Origin: Forficula auricularia
Taxonomy: Eukaryota; Arthropoda; Insecta; Dermaptera; Forficulidae
NCBI GenBank assembly: GCA_024734495.1
Contig: JALMQS010000887.1
Location: 797,115-861,114, forward strand
DNA length: 64,000 bases
Reading direction: 5' to 3'
Positions 43,794 to 54,749 of the stretch are shown piece after piece. The notes below the pieces were generated by a model. It did no database searches. It saw only the letters and a program-made list of their open reading frames with translations, and was not told the origin of the DNA. The number at the start of each line of letters is the position of its first letter. Within the stretch, counting starts at the first letter, position 1. The translations under genes were made by a program, and so were the position numbers.

Positions 43794-46700
43794 GTTCGTA
43801 AAAATGATTATTTTTTTTAAATATGTTTGTTTAAACCTATACTATGTTTTTCTTTTTCAGAGTGTTGAAGGCAGACAAGTAGATGAGGCAGTTGCTAGTA
43901 TTTTTCATACTGTTCTCTTTCATCGTTCCTTGGGAAAATTTCGATATAAACAAGAAGGCAGCTATTCTGTTGGAACAGTAGGCTATTTAGATGTGGATTG
44001 TGACTTTATTGATTTCACATATGTAAGTGTTTGTTCTTAGAAATCTACTGATTTCGAAGTATTTATTTTTAACAAAAATTAGAGAAAAAATAAAAGAAGA
44101 TTTGAAAAATCACTGTGTGGGGGGGGGGGGGGTTCAACAAATAATAATTTGAAAAATCAGCTCCCTCAAATGTCAAATGATGGCACTTCAAAAACCAAAA
44201 TCTCTTCACTAGTAAAGAAACAACTTAGGTAGAGGCATCTATTGATGACATCCACCTAATAAAGATGACTCCTAAAAACAATAAGAAATTAAAATAATTT
44301 TCTAATTAATATATTAAGGAATAATTAACAATTCTCTTTAATATGTTAATTATTCTTTAATATATTAATTAGAAAATTATTTTAATTCATTATTTCAACA
44401 CAGAAATATATAAATTCGAATATTATTATTACTTATTTTTTACTTAGGGAAAGTGGTGTAGTTGAAAAGTTTTTGTTTTTCCGAGAGTAGTAGAGTTGTT
44501 GATTCACATAGAGAAACAAAGAGGTTGTCCTCTGCTGATTCAAATAAACATACACACATATATATCGAAATTATATATCTGTATATATATATTATTTATT
44601 TGTTTGAGACTATAATTTCGAAGACTTGGTCTTCATCATCAGTCTTTTTTAATTATAAATATTGTTTTTCATGGAGTCAATACTGTATGGATATTGAAAT
44701 TTTTTTTGATGTTTTCTTAGCTGGTAGCCATTTAGATATTAAGTTATAATTAAAAAAGACTGATGATGAAGACCAAGTCTTCGAAACTATAATCTCAAAC
44801 AAATAAATAATATATATATATATATATATACAGATATATCATTTCGATATATATGTATGTTTATTTGCATCAAACAGAGGACAAACTCTATGTTTCTCTT
44901 TGTGAATGTGGTGTAGGTTTTAGGTGAAACATGATATTAATTAATAAAGTAAAGGGAGTGTAGTTTCACAGTGAATGAAATAAAACTCAAAGAGGTTTAT
45001 ATTTCGGATTATTAGTCCATCATCAGGCGTTTACAGATTACAAATGTTTCATCCTAGAGTTGTTATCTTGACTGATGTTAAGCTTGAACCTAAAGAAATA
45101 GAACTTCTAATAAAGGTCTAAAATACGCCCCAAATCAAAAAATTTCACTACAAGCCATTCTATTTAATTAATAATATAAAGGGTGTGTAGTTTCACAGTG
45201 AATGAAATAAAACTCAAAGAGGTTTACACAAACTCAATATATTTCGGATTATTAGTCCATCATCAGGCGTTTACAGATTACAAAGTTTGTAAGTTGTATA
45301 ATAATCCGAAATATATTGAGTTTGTATAAACCTCTTTGAGTTTTATTTCATTCACTGTGAAACTACACACCCTTTACTTTATTAATTATTATTACTTAAT
45401 ATCTGACAAAAATCACCTGCATTCGATTCGCGATTGAATCAAATATAGGAAACTTATGATTAATATGAAATTAACTAATTTTTGAAATTTTAGTCGATTT
45501 TCATTTAGCAAATTAAATTTACTAAAATATAATCGATTAAAATTTAAAAAGTTACTTATTTTCTTATTGTTTCTTGGAGAGTGTCATCCATTAGGTGCAT
45601 ATCATAAATAGGTGCCTCTACTTTAGTAGTCCTTTCCCATCGGAGAATATGACATTGTTATTTAAATCATGGTCACATTCTTAGTCGATAAAATTTGCTC
45701 TCATTGACGTCCTCAGGGGGGGGGGAGAGCAAGAGCGTGCATCTGCCCCCCCCCTGCCCAGACAGAAGGGAATATTGAAGCAATATTACATTGCAATATT
45801 AAACCTTGCAGGGGGATTGTAGGAACATTGGAGCAATATTCCTATGTCCACCTCTTTTACATTGCAGCAACATTGCCAATGTTGCAGGAACATTGCAGCA
45901 ATATTCCTATGTCCGCCTCTTTTACATTGCAGCAATATTGCCACTTCAATGTTGCTGCAATATGTCCAATATTGTGCAAGGTTCGCAATATTGCTGCAAT
46001 ATTCCAGTCTCTGTGTTATTGAATAAAAATCTCTAATAGACCTGACTTTCGGCCTCACTAAACTTTGTTTAATGTACCATATATGTGTTGTTGTATTTAA
46101 GCACTAACTACTGTATTAGTGTATTCTACTTGTGAAAAAAAACTCAATAAAATAAAATATTTAAATATAAATTGAATAATGTAATTATTTGTCTCCAAGC
46201 TTTGCCCCCCCCCCCCCCGATAATTTTTCTGCGGACGCCCCTGTTTGCTCTGGTTTAACACTATGTCCAAAGAAGCATCATTCTTTAACTACTGTTTGGT
46301 TGTTTCTTTTATAGCAGTTTTCTATTTAATCACGGCATTCACTCAAATCATCTGTTAAAAGGAAAGATGTGCATAAAAAATATAACTAACTTCTTATCAG
46401 ATATAGACCTATTAAATTATATATAAATACTTTTCAATTCACTTATTCCAAAGCTTTCAGACATATATTTATTCATTCAACTATTTATTTTCTCCAGATT
46501 ATCATTTTACATGTATTTATTTATTTATTATAACTGTGCTAAATATTAGTTTATTTTTTTATTTCAATTGAAATTCAAGTCAAATTAAAACGGATACCTT
46601 TACAGCCACTTATCGAGAACGGCAGTAATAATATTATACTCACTTATTGTGTTCATTCCTGATAATTTTTCTTTCTTTTTTTTAAATATTTGCGATATAG

Positions 46701-49700
46701 TGATTTATTATCTATGATACTTTTGCTAATTACTTATTTATTAGTCTCTTCTTTCTTTTCTCATTTTGATCTACATAGCATTGAAATAGTACACATTGGT
46801 TAATCATGGCGGGAATCCAATAATATATTCCGGCCCCAGAGCCCTTTCTGGTGCGCCCCAGATACTGACACAATAAACAATTTAATATTTGGCTGATTGT
46901 GCACCAACGAAGAAGAATATAGGACGTCTTCATGTGACGATGGGACAGGGGGATATCTTAAGCAGAAAGTGAAAATTGAAAAAGGGAATAGAAAAAAAAT
47001 AAAATAGAAATGAAAAATCAAGTAGTGGTAATGTTAGACCTTTGAAGTCAACCTGCCTTTAAATTAATAACACTGTTAAACAAAATTTTCTCCCGTAAAC
47101 CTAACAATGGATTTCAATAAAATTTTATATGCTGATTATCATGCAATTTTTTTACAACACTTCAGAGTTTTGAGATATTATAGATCAAAATGACTAAAGA
47201 GGCCATTTTGACCTCTTTTCGAGTCCCATTAAATATTAAACAGCAATATTTGAAATCAAAATATTTTGTTGACCTAATAGAAAACAGCTTCCCCTTTGAT
47301 TTTCAAATTACCACTTGTTTTTAGCTCATTTAGAACTCAAGTTATAACTAAAAAACTAAGATCTTATGTTTTTATCTATGTTTATTATCCTTTATAATCA
47401 CGTAGTTTTAGTTTTTTTAGTTATAACTCGATTTCTAATTGAGCTAAAAACAAATGGTAATTTGAAAAATCAAAGAGGAAACTGTTTTCTATTACGTCAA
47501 CAAAATATTTTGATTTCAAATATTGCTGTTTAATATTTAATAGGACTCGAAAATAGGTCAAAATGGCCTTTTTCGTCATTTTGACCGTAAATATCTCAAA
47601 ACTTTGATGTGAGGTAAAAAAATCGGAAAATTGCATGACAATCAGCGTATAAAACTCTACTGGAGCCAATTGCTAGGTTTACGGGGAGAAATTTTTGTCG
47701 AGCAGTGTAATTCTTAAAGATATTTCATAAGACCATAAGGCAGCGTTTCCGAAACTATAGTTCACTCCTCAGGATCGTCCGTAGAAAAAAATGGCCGTCC
47801 TCAAAAAAAAAAAAAAAAAAAAAATTTCCATAATTTTACGAAAATTCAATCATCGCACGTGTACCAGTAAAATGTGCAATTTATTGAGTTTTCTTCTTCT
47901 TCAAGCGCCACCTCGATTCCGAGCGTCGTCGATTACTATGGAGACTATCCTCTACCTTGTAATTTTCCAAGCAAAGTTTTTCACAGGGATGGTTTCCCGT
48001 TGTCTTCCTCTAGATTTAGTTAGGTGCCTTGCATTTTTGATAAAGACATTCGATCCCGAGTAAACTCGATCCAAAGTCAAGCGCATTAGCCACTGCTCTA
48101 CTGGGACCCCTTAATCCATTTAAAATAAATAACCTGATTTTTTTTATCAACCCATTTATCAAAAAAATATAATTAGCAGTTTAAATAATATTATAAATGT
48201 TTTTTACATAAAAGTGGGCCGAGTAAAAATTATACAAAAAATACTGGTCCGCGGTCGAAAAAGTTGAGAAAACTTCGCTCTAAGGTAAAATGATAATGGT
48301 AGAAATGATTGTTACTTAACACGTTCCCGCCTGCTCGATAATTTGTATATTCCACCATGGGACGGTTCTCTAATTCATGTTTTTGTTTATCTGGCGACGC
48401 CCATTTCCATGCTTTTTGCTATTAGAGATACACAGTTGGATTGACTCAACTAGAACAGGCTAGATATTCTCTAAAATGGAAAAATAGAAGATATAGATAA
48501 AAGAAAAACGGAGCATATAATTTTATAAATTTTTGTATAATGGACCTTTATAAAAATGAAACTAAAGGAGACAAAAGAGTGTCTCCTTTAGTTTATAAAA
48601 ATTTTGCTACTCTCGGCAAAAAGAAACTTTCAATTTAAATAAGCTGACGTGTTCTGATGTGGCCATCCACTTGACTTTACCATATAACCTGGCCCCTCAC
48701 TTATATTTAATATTTAATAAAATTATTTATAATCATGTAGGAGAGGGGGGGTTAGTTTTTGCATTTTTAGACCTCTGGGTTCCCACTGATTATGTATACA
48801 AAATTTGGTTGAGTTTGCTCAAATGGCCTAGACCTGTGGCCTCGAAATGAATTTGAAATAAAGAAAATTATATTACCTTGAGCTTAAAATGAATATACGT
48901 AAATATATGCATTATAATCTCAACAATAATTAAGTCACATTAGAATTGAAATGAAGTCGGTTAAAAATAATATTGGTTGAATTCAAATTTGACCCTTGGA
49001 TGCCTTCGAGGCTTCTGCTCCACCTCTCTTCTCCCCCCGCGACCCTCTGGAGGTGAGAGGTCGTTCTTGCCTGCCAGCGACGTTCAGTTAACTCTGATTC
49101 GTCATTGAGCGTACTCACTTTCTGCTTACTTTCTTATTTTTCCTTACCCTTACTTGATTTACATACGACACCGTTGCTCACTCTTAATGCCCTTCTCTCT
49201 CGGATCTGACTCCTGTTACTCTCCTGGACCATTCCCTCTCGACACCCGATCATGCTTCTTATCTGTTTCTTTCTCTCCTTATAAAAACTTTGCCACGTAC
49301 CACCTGCCTTTCTCCCGAAATTGACCCTGTGCTACACCACAAGCCTTGTCGATACCATTGGCTTGAATAGAATCATTCATTGTATTTATTTATCCCTTTA
49401 TAATAAAGCCGAAGTGATTTTATACATGAAGTGTATTTATTTGAGTGTTTTCACATACGCCCGGTTTAACTACAATTCTAATCATTCTATCCGGCACAGC
49501 CCCTATTACCTACAGTCCACTAACATCAACCCTTATAAATCCCCTTTTTGGATTTAATCAAATATATAATATCTATAATAAAATTAGAAAGAATTAAGTT
49601 GCATTTTATTTAATTTTACTTAGTAATAAACAAATACATTTTTATATATTTTTTAAATATTTTTATTAAGTAATCGATTTTTTATAAATGGAATGAGTAC

Positions 49701-50461
49701 ACAAACTCGCTCTAAATTATTCATAATTTAGCCTTCTTTTAATTAATTAAGATATACTAATCTCACCTTTTCCTAATGCACTTTCTTTAGATGTTTGTAT
49801 CAATCAACAAGATATGTTGATTTGTTTTAAACGCCGATCGATGTGATTATGTCCTCTTTGGTTAAAGAAGTATTTTTAATATACAAATCTAAAATAATAC
49901 TAAATAATCAAAAAAAAAAATATTTACATTAAGTATAAGTCCCAATCTTTAATGAATTCCTTTATTAATAAGTTATGTCTTAAGCGTATCTATTAATGAT
50001 TATATTTCTAGGTATGCTGTGCATCTGAAGATTTAGATAAAAATTTGAAAAAAGAAATATCAGAATTTTCAGAAGCATTACGAGGAAACGATGGTCATGG
50101 CTCTGGTCAAATATCTCTTGAATTCTTTCAGAGAAAAAAGGGTAGATGGCCGTTTCAAAATGAATCAATACCATGGGAAGTGTGGACTGTAAGAATTGAA
50201 CTGATTACTCTTAATAACGAACACGGTAACCCATTTAAATACGTATTTTGATTTCTATGATTTTTATTATACTAATTTGTTTTTATTTTTTTAGAAAGAC
50301 AGTTGCGTAGAGAACAGGTTGGAGATATGATTTCTGAAAAAATCTTGTATATAGCCGAAGTAATGAACAAACATGAATATGTCCCTAAAATGCCTAATCA
50401 ATCCGAAATAGATCTTATATTTGATACATCTTATCCAGATGTCCAACCTTATCTATTTAAG
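43764..50461 (+). CDS. ATG101: Autophagy-related protein 101 (four exons; C-terminal exon not found)
   Basis: Exons 43764-43793, 43861-44022, 50012-50225 and 50295-50461 join in frame to 191 codons. ATG101 is the HORMA-domain partner of ATG13 in the ULK1/ATG1 autophagy initiation complex in the cytosol. Matching blocks: [139 protein letters not shown]. The WPF of the WF finger, which recruits downstream factors, is intact. The family is about 218 residues long, so about 27 residues are missing. Reading on without splicing adds 26 residues that do not resemble the usual C-terminus. Intron 2 is about 6 kb and full of repeats. Confidence 0.95.
43861..44022 (+). CDS. ATG101: ATG101 exon 2
   Basis: Acceptor TTTTTCAG, donor GTAAGT at 44023, phase 0 at both ends. 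It encodes [11 protein letters not shown] to DCDFIDFTY. Confidence 0.95.
44145..44460. other. ATG101 intron 2, start
   Basis: A G run at 44119-44132 precedes it. TTAATATATTAAGGAATAAT and its complement (44305-44370) make a short palindrome. No exon. Confidence 0.4.
44604..44655 (-). ncRNA. Hammerhead ribozyme-like motif, intact core
   Basis: Minus strand: GA, CUGAUGA, U, stem II GAAGAC/GUCUUC, GAAA, UUAUAGUC, UC. Partner of 44750-44802. Confidence 0.68.
44750..44802 (+). ncRNA. Hammerhead ribozyme-like motif, altered cleavage triplet
   Basis: CUGAUGA at 44760-44766, stem II GAAGAC/GUCUUC, GAAA, CUAUAAUC: the usual GUC has become AUC, still an NUH triplet. Confidence 0.65.
44985..45045 (-). 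ncRNA. Hammerhead ribozyme-like motif, intact core
   Basis: Minus strand: CGC, CUGAUGA, U, stem II GGA/UCC with loop CUAAUAA, GAAA, UAUAAA. Stem II is only three base pairs. Confidence 0.62.
45225..45285 (-). ncRNA. Hammerhead ribozyme-like motif, intact core
   Basis: Direct repeat of the motif at 44985-45045, with UAUAUUGAG after GAAA. The inverted copy at 45300 starts inside stem II and is therefore incomplete. Confidence 0.62.
45702..46243. mobile_element. hAT-like element with GCAATATTGC repeats (542 bp)
   Basis: Perfect 8-bp duplications TTTGCTCT flank it (45694-45701 and 46244-46251). Ends CATTGACGTCCTCAGGGG and TGCGGACGCCCCTG. The interior (45773-46015) repeats ACATTGCAGCAATATTCC and TATGTCCGCCTCTTTTACAT in both orientations, so a transcript would fold on itself. 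Confidence 0.82.
46244..47064. other. ATG101 intron 2, unrecognised part
   Basis: 46795-46950 is GC-richer (GGCGGGAATCCAATAATATA, GGTGCGCCCCAGATACTGAC) and looks like a retroelement 3' end, but no conserved domain can be supported. Confidence 0.35.
47065..47712. mobile_element. Fold-back DNA transposon (about 650-bp palindrome)
   Basis: Arms of about 310 bp mirror each other: CCCGTAAACCTAACAATGGA at 47093 and the complement near 47680, and TTGACCTCTTTTCGAGTCCC with GGACTCGAAAATAGGTCAA. The interior loop is at 47350-47410. A broken copy lies at 8735-9425. Confidence 0.85.
47860..48112 (-). mobile_element. tRNA-derived SINE
   Basis: On the minus strand the head reads AGTAGAGCAGTGGCTAATGC (A box region), then TCGGGATCGAATG (B box region). 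The body contains GAAGACAACGGGAAACCATC and AGCGTCGTC-type sequence and ends in an A-rich tract at 47805-47825. It lies in intron 2 of ATG101. Confidence 0.72.
48553..48645. mobile_element. Short fold-back relative of 5845-6704
   Basis: ACTAAAGGAGACAAAAGAGT folds onto its complement, followed by TTTTGCTACTCTCGGCAAAA. The hammerhead part is absent. Confidence 0.65.
48646..50011. other. ATG101 intron 2, right part
   Basis: 48740-48830 matches the family of 53340-53560 and 12100-12470 (AAATTTGGTTGAGTTTG). 48960-49100 is GC-rich (CTTCTCCCCCCGCGACCCTC, CTGGAGGTGAGAGG) and unidentified. The rest is AT-rich. Confidence 0.4.
50012..50225 (+). CDS. ATG101: ATG101 exon 3
   Basis: Acceptor TATTTCTAG, donor GTAACC at 50226. 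It encodes [24 protein letters not shown] and [12 protein letters not shown] and leaves phase 1. Confidence 0.95.
50295..50461 (+). CDS. ATG101: ATG101 exon 4
   Basis: Acceptor TTTTTTTAG restores the split Glu codon. It encodes [16 protein letters not shown] to DVQPYLFK and ends at a GTAAAA donor (50462). If intron 4 is retained, translation runs to a TAG-free stop TAG/TAA at 50540-50542. Confidence 0.93.
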
Positions 50462-50667
50462 GTAAAAAATGATTTAACTTACACACTTTATGATTATATG
50501 TATCAGGGGATCTCAAACTATATGACTGTACCACTTAAATAGCTAATGAACCTATCTATCATCATGTGCATATTTCGTAATTCAGAGTTTGTGAAACCAA
50601 GAGTAGGTGATCATATTCAGACAAATAGCATAAAAAAACATTCTTGTCATAAAATCATAGTTGTAAT

Positions 50668-50924
50668 TAGAGACCGGATTCCTATACAATTGCATATTTT
50701 GTTTGCCGCCACGTACGACTAGGGGATCAATTATCTATCCGAATCATTCATCTAGGATACTGTGGGTTAAATTTTATACTGCATATTTATATCTATATAT
50801 TTATTTTGCCATCTTTTACTGCATATATTTGCATATTTCTACGTATTCTGCATATTACTTGCAAATTTGAGCATTTTGAACTGCATATTTTGGCAGTTTT
50901 TACTGCATAAAAATCCGGTCTCTA
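50668..50924. mobile_element. hAT-like MITE (TAGAGACCGGATT)
   Basis: Ends TAGAGACCGGATTCCTATAC and AAAAATCCGGTCTCTA. 8-bp duplications GTTGTAAT and GTTATAAT (50660-50667 and 50925-50932) differ at one base. The interior repeats TGCATATTT. Confidence 0.87.
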
Positions 50925-50932
50925 GTTATAAT

Positions 50933-51856
50933 CTATAATATTGGACGTAAATTATAATTTTCTTTTATTCAAAACTAATCTGAAGGGCTTGTTTCATTGA
51001 AACTATCTTCCTTATATCGGACTTTATCTTCAAGTCGGGCTAAGTTGCAATATTATCTTATATTTATTTTTAATTTCCAACATTGCAGAAAACTCAATTC
51101 TCTTGTGATTAAAATGCGTTAGAAATTTCACTTATTAACTCGCTTGTCTGAAATATCCTAAATTAACCACAAATTTAACATTATTTAAAACATTTATTAG
51201 ATTTCCAACCCATGACATTTCTTTTAGTTGATCTCTTTCTTGAACTGAAAAATTATTATCTAACTCAACTTCCGTAATTGATGAAAAGGGATCTCTTATT
51301 TAACTTTATATAAAATATATATTGAACGTAAACTATAATTTTTAAAGAAATGAGTATCTATTTTAGAAAGAAAGATTTAATTTTTTCTCAAAATCAACTT
51401 GTGATATAAACATTATTACATTATGACCTAAATTCATGTTCGTAAAATATAATTTTTAAATTTTCGGAAAAGTATTAACGAAATTTCTCCACAAGACTAA
51501 GGCAATGATTTTATATATCTTCTATTAGTATTTCATATATTGTTAGTTCATTTTCCGATGTACCTTTTGGTAACATAGTACAAACAACGCATTGTATATA
51601 TAGCAAATGAAAATTACTGATTTAAAATGCACCGGATAACTGTAGATGTATTTGTCTATTTGTTACATCACTGTATGTCATCTGGAACAACATAATGTAC
51701 CAGTAGTGGTACATGAACCACAGACTGAGAATCCCTGATTTAGGTATAAGAATATTTACTCACTAGACATTTTTTTTATCAAATTGCTTATGTGGTAAAA
51801 TATATTTATATATTAATTATACTTTGTCTTAGGGTATTGTTCTGGGTTATATATTA
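50933..51856. other. No recognisable gene
   Basis: AT-rich sequence downstream of ATG101. The expected last ATG101 exon was looked for here and not found. No repeat family identified. Confidence 0.4.
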
Positions 51857-52547
51857 GGTGTAGTAAAAAGAAATCCATTATTTTTGCATGAAATTGAAGG
51901 TTTTATTTAACATACTTAGAATTATCCGATTACATCCGATTATTACATCCGATTTAGGTCAAATATGCGCTGTTTTGTTCGATAACTTGTTGCCATTTTG
52001 AAGGTAATTCCATTATGCCTCTCTCATAGAAGCCCTTGTCCCTATTGGGAAAAAACTGGGACAGTCGATTTTCTGGCTAATCTTCTGTTCGTGGGCAATG
52101 GAATAAGTGCTCGCATCCCGGTCCGACTCGACGATTTCCATAATTTTATCGACATTTTCGACGATTCGCCTTCCAGAGAGTGGTGCATCTTTGACATCGA
52201 AATTACCGGAACGGAAGCGACGAAACCAAAACTGGGCTTGATTGGCTTTTACAGTATCAAAACCATAAGCACTATACACATTTTCAGCCGCCTGGCTTGC
52301 GTTTTCACCTTTATCGAAGAAAAGCTGTAAAATATAGCGTATTTTCTCTTTGCTGGTGTCCATCTTTGACATGAGCTCAAACAAAACCGAGTCATCCATT
52401 CACAAAACTGTCAAATAAGTTTTTCTAGTACCTAATGTCAGCTTTCTAACGCCATCGAATGTAAACCGATCGGACTTTTAGATCGCCCGAGATACAATTT
52501 ATTAAAGCCATCTATTGGAAAAATAATGGATTTCTTTTTACTAGACC
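51857..52547 (-). mobile_element. Mariner (Mos1/SETMAR-type) deletion derivative
   Basis: Ends GGTGTAGTAAAAAGAAATCC and TTTCTTTTTACTAGACC with TA on each side (51855-51856 and 52548-52549). 691 bp, about half the length of a complete mariner. Confidence 0.93.
52013..52399 (-). pseudogene. Mariner transposase N-terminal domain
   Basis: Minus strand: MDTSKEKIRYILQLFFDKGE, NASQAAENVYSAYGFDTVKA, NQAQFWFRRFRSGNFDVKDA, GRRIVENVDKIMEIVESDRD, ISQKIDCPSFFPIGTRASMR. The paired helix-turn-helix DNA-binding domain is complete and open, but translation then passes straight into the extreme 3' end, so the catalytic domain is deleted. It could at most encode a DNA-binding protein. Confidence 0.92.
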
Positions 52548-54479
52548 TATTATTTATAGGTATATAATATATAATTTTTCACTTCATTGTAATTTTAAAG
52601 TTTACTATTCCATGGTCAAGTTGTTGTTCTTGATATTTTCAAATTGTTACTACCCATGTTTTAGATAAAAATCAATTATCGTAATTTTCAATAGATTACG
52701 TAATCTTACATTGTTTTTCTTATTTAACTTAGGTGACATCCTAGATCAGGTCAGGAAATTCTGCAAATTTTTAAATCATCAGGTCCACTTAATTTATTAT
52801 CCTATACAAGGGTCAAATTCGTCCCTGTCTAGAATATGGCTCGCATCTCTAGAGAGATCCATACATTCTCTTGCCATCTTGATTGCAATTCAGAGGCCAA
52901 CTATCAGAATAATAGGAGATAGAGCATTAACTACCACCTGGCCCATCGTAGAACCGTCTTCGCTCTTTCCATTTTTACTTTACCATACAGAGTATGGTCA
53001 AGTATTGTAATCGTGCATGAAAAAAGTGGTTTTTTGCTACTTTTTTTCGAAATATCTCAAAAACGAATGAAACTATTTTGATTAAAAAAATTCAGCGCAA
53101 CCGTGGCATTTCGGTCTACAAAAAAGCCCTAATAAGTGAACATCGAAAAAATTATATTTTTCGAGATAATAATTGTTTTGTCAAAATGTCTGTTAGTTAG
53201 CCTGTCTGTTAGTCTGGTTGTTATTCTGTCTGTTAGTCTGTGCGTTACCAAATTTTTGTGGACTAGCTAGCTCAAAAACTAGTGTGAATATCAAAACCAA
53301 ATTTCACATGTAGCTTTGATGCATTGAGATTAAGAGCTGATTAGATTTTAGTGCACATCGACCCAAAATTAAGGGGGTTAGAGGGGGGGGGGGTTAAAAA
53401 ATTAAAAATCTAGGCCATTTGAGCAAACTCAACTAAATTTTGTAGACATAATCAGTGGGCTACCAGAAAACTAAAAATGTAAAAACTAACCGGCCAAAAT
53501 GGAGGGGGGGGGTCAAAAAATGAAAATCTAGGCCCTTTTACCAAACTCAACCAGAAAGGTAAAGTCAAGTGGATGGCCACATCAGTATGTGTCAATTTAT
53601 TTAGAGATATTACCATGGCGTTTGTTCTAACAAGATCAAATCAATAATACAATTAATAAAACAATTCTTGATTTGTGAGAGTTTTTGGGGCCAGACCATC
53701 CATGGCTTAAATAGTAAATTACTATAAATCCACCCCTATTTCCTAAGTCAACAACATCTTGAGCCTTGTTGTCTGTGGTATTCGGACCAGTCTCATTTAA
53801 CATGATTATCACTACTTCATTCAACACTTAAAATCGGATCCAAATATATAGCCCGAAATATCGTGTTCTTAACAATTTAATTATCTATTTACCATTTGTA
53901 TTTTCTGACACCAAGAAAAATATTTATATCAATCAAAATATCATCCTAGACTTGCTTTTATTTCTTGAATTAATTTTTGACTATCATTATCTTCAAATGT
54001 CTGTTAAAGAATATGAACAACTAATAAATTTTCTAGTAACTAATTACTATTATAATAATAAACTAATATAAAATTATCTATTGGTATAGATATAAGGGAC
54101 CAAAATGGGGTGTTCCAAAATAGAATTATAAATTCTAGGCCCTTTGATCGATTTGTACGAAATTCAGCATATGCACCCTACACGGCCTTACGGAACTCAC
54201 TCTCCATTTGAAAGTGAGAGTGACCCAAAGGAGGGGGGGGGGGGGGGGTCAAAAATGATTAAAATGATAAAATTTTCACACAAAAATACTTAAAGCAATT
54301 TCCCCTAGAAAAGTTTCACATCTAAAAGAAGATATGATCAATTGCTAATGAGCCCAAAATCAAGAGGCGGTGGGCAGGGGGTTCTTTCATAAATGATTAT
54401 AAATTATTTTATTACATATTAAATATAAGAGAGGGGCCATCACCTTATCTTTAAATCTATGAATTTTTTTAGTCACAAA
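52548..54479. other. Repeat-derived sequence without recognised gene
   Basis: 52730-52980 has an open, GC-richer stretch (NHQVHLIYYPIQGSNSSL, RPTIRIIGDRALTTTW) that I do not recognise. 52985-53110 matches 26570-26660 inverted. 53340-53560 and 54080-54260 belong to the AAACTCAACTAAATTTTGTA repeat with G runs (53385, 53502, 54231-54248). 53190-53250 has CTGTCTGTTAGTCTG repeats. Confidence 0.45.
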
Positions 54480-54564
54480 GAGAAACAAAGAGTTTCTCTG
54501 CTTGATGCAAATAAACATACACACATATATATCGAAATTATATATCTGTATATATATTATTTAT

Positions 54565-54612
54565 TTGTTTGAGACTATAGTTTCGAAGACTTGGTCCATC
54601 ATCAGTCTTTTT
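54565..54612 (-). ncRNA. Hammerhead-like motif with shortened stem II
   Basis: Minus strand: GA, CUGAUGA, UGGACCAAGUCUUC, GAAA, CUAUAGUC. The 5' side of stem II has lost bases relative to GAAGACC. Confidence 0.52.
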
Positions 54613-54749
54613 TAATTATAAATATTATTTTTCATGGAGTCAATACCGTATGGATATTGATATAGATTTTAACTGGCTCCCAGCTAAGTAAAGATCGAAA
54701 ATTTTCAATATCCATACGGTATTGACTCCATGAAAATAATATTTATAAT

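Larger units (their letters stand above)
44462..44915. mobile_element. Fold-back element with paired hammerheads
   Basis: Relative of 9430-9957: CCGAGAGTAGTAGAGTTGTT, GAGGTTGTCCTCTGCTGATT, then hammerhead, ATGGAGTCAATACTGTATGG, hammerhead. Each core points outward. It lies in intron 2 of ATG101. Confidence 0.8.
44940..45395. mobile_element. LTR-like direct repeat pair with hammerheads plus an inverted partial copy
   Basis: 44948-45054 and 45177-45284 are direct repeats (GTGTAGTTTCACAGTGAATG, CTCAAAGAGGTTTA, CGGATTATTAGTCCATCATC). 45300-45390 is an inverted partial copy (AATCCGAAATATATTGAG, CATTCACTGTGAAACTACAC). Two direct and one inverted terminal repeat is a known arrangement for Penelope-like elements. 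Confidence 0.75.

Noticed and set aside
45786..46058. Open frames on both strands within 45786-46058
   Set aside because: They come from GCAATATTGC-type repeats in a hAT-like element and mirror each other on the two strands.
53850..53865. Further hammerhead (GCCCGAAATATCG)
   Set aside because: No CUGANGA or stem II partner lies upstream.
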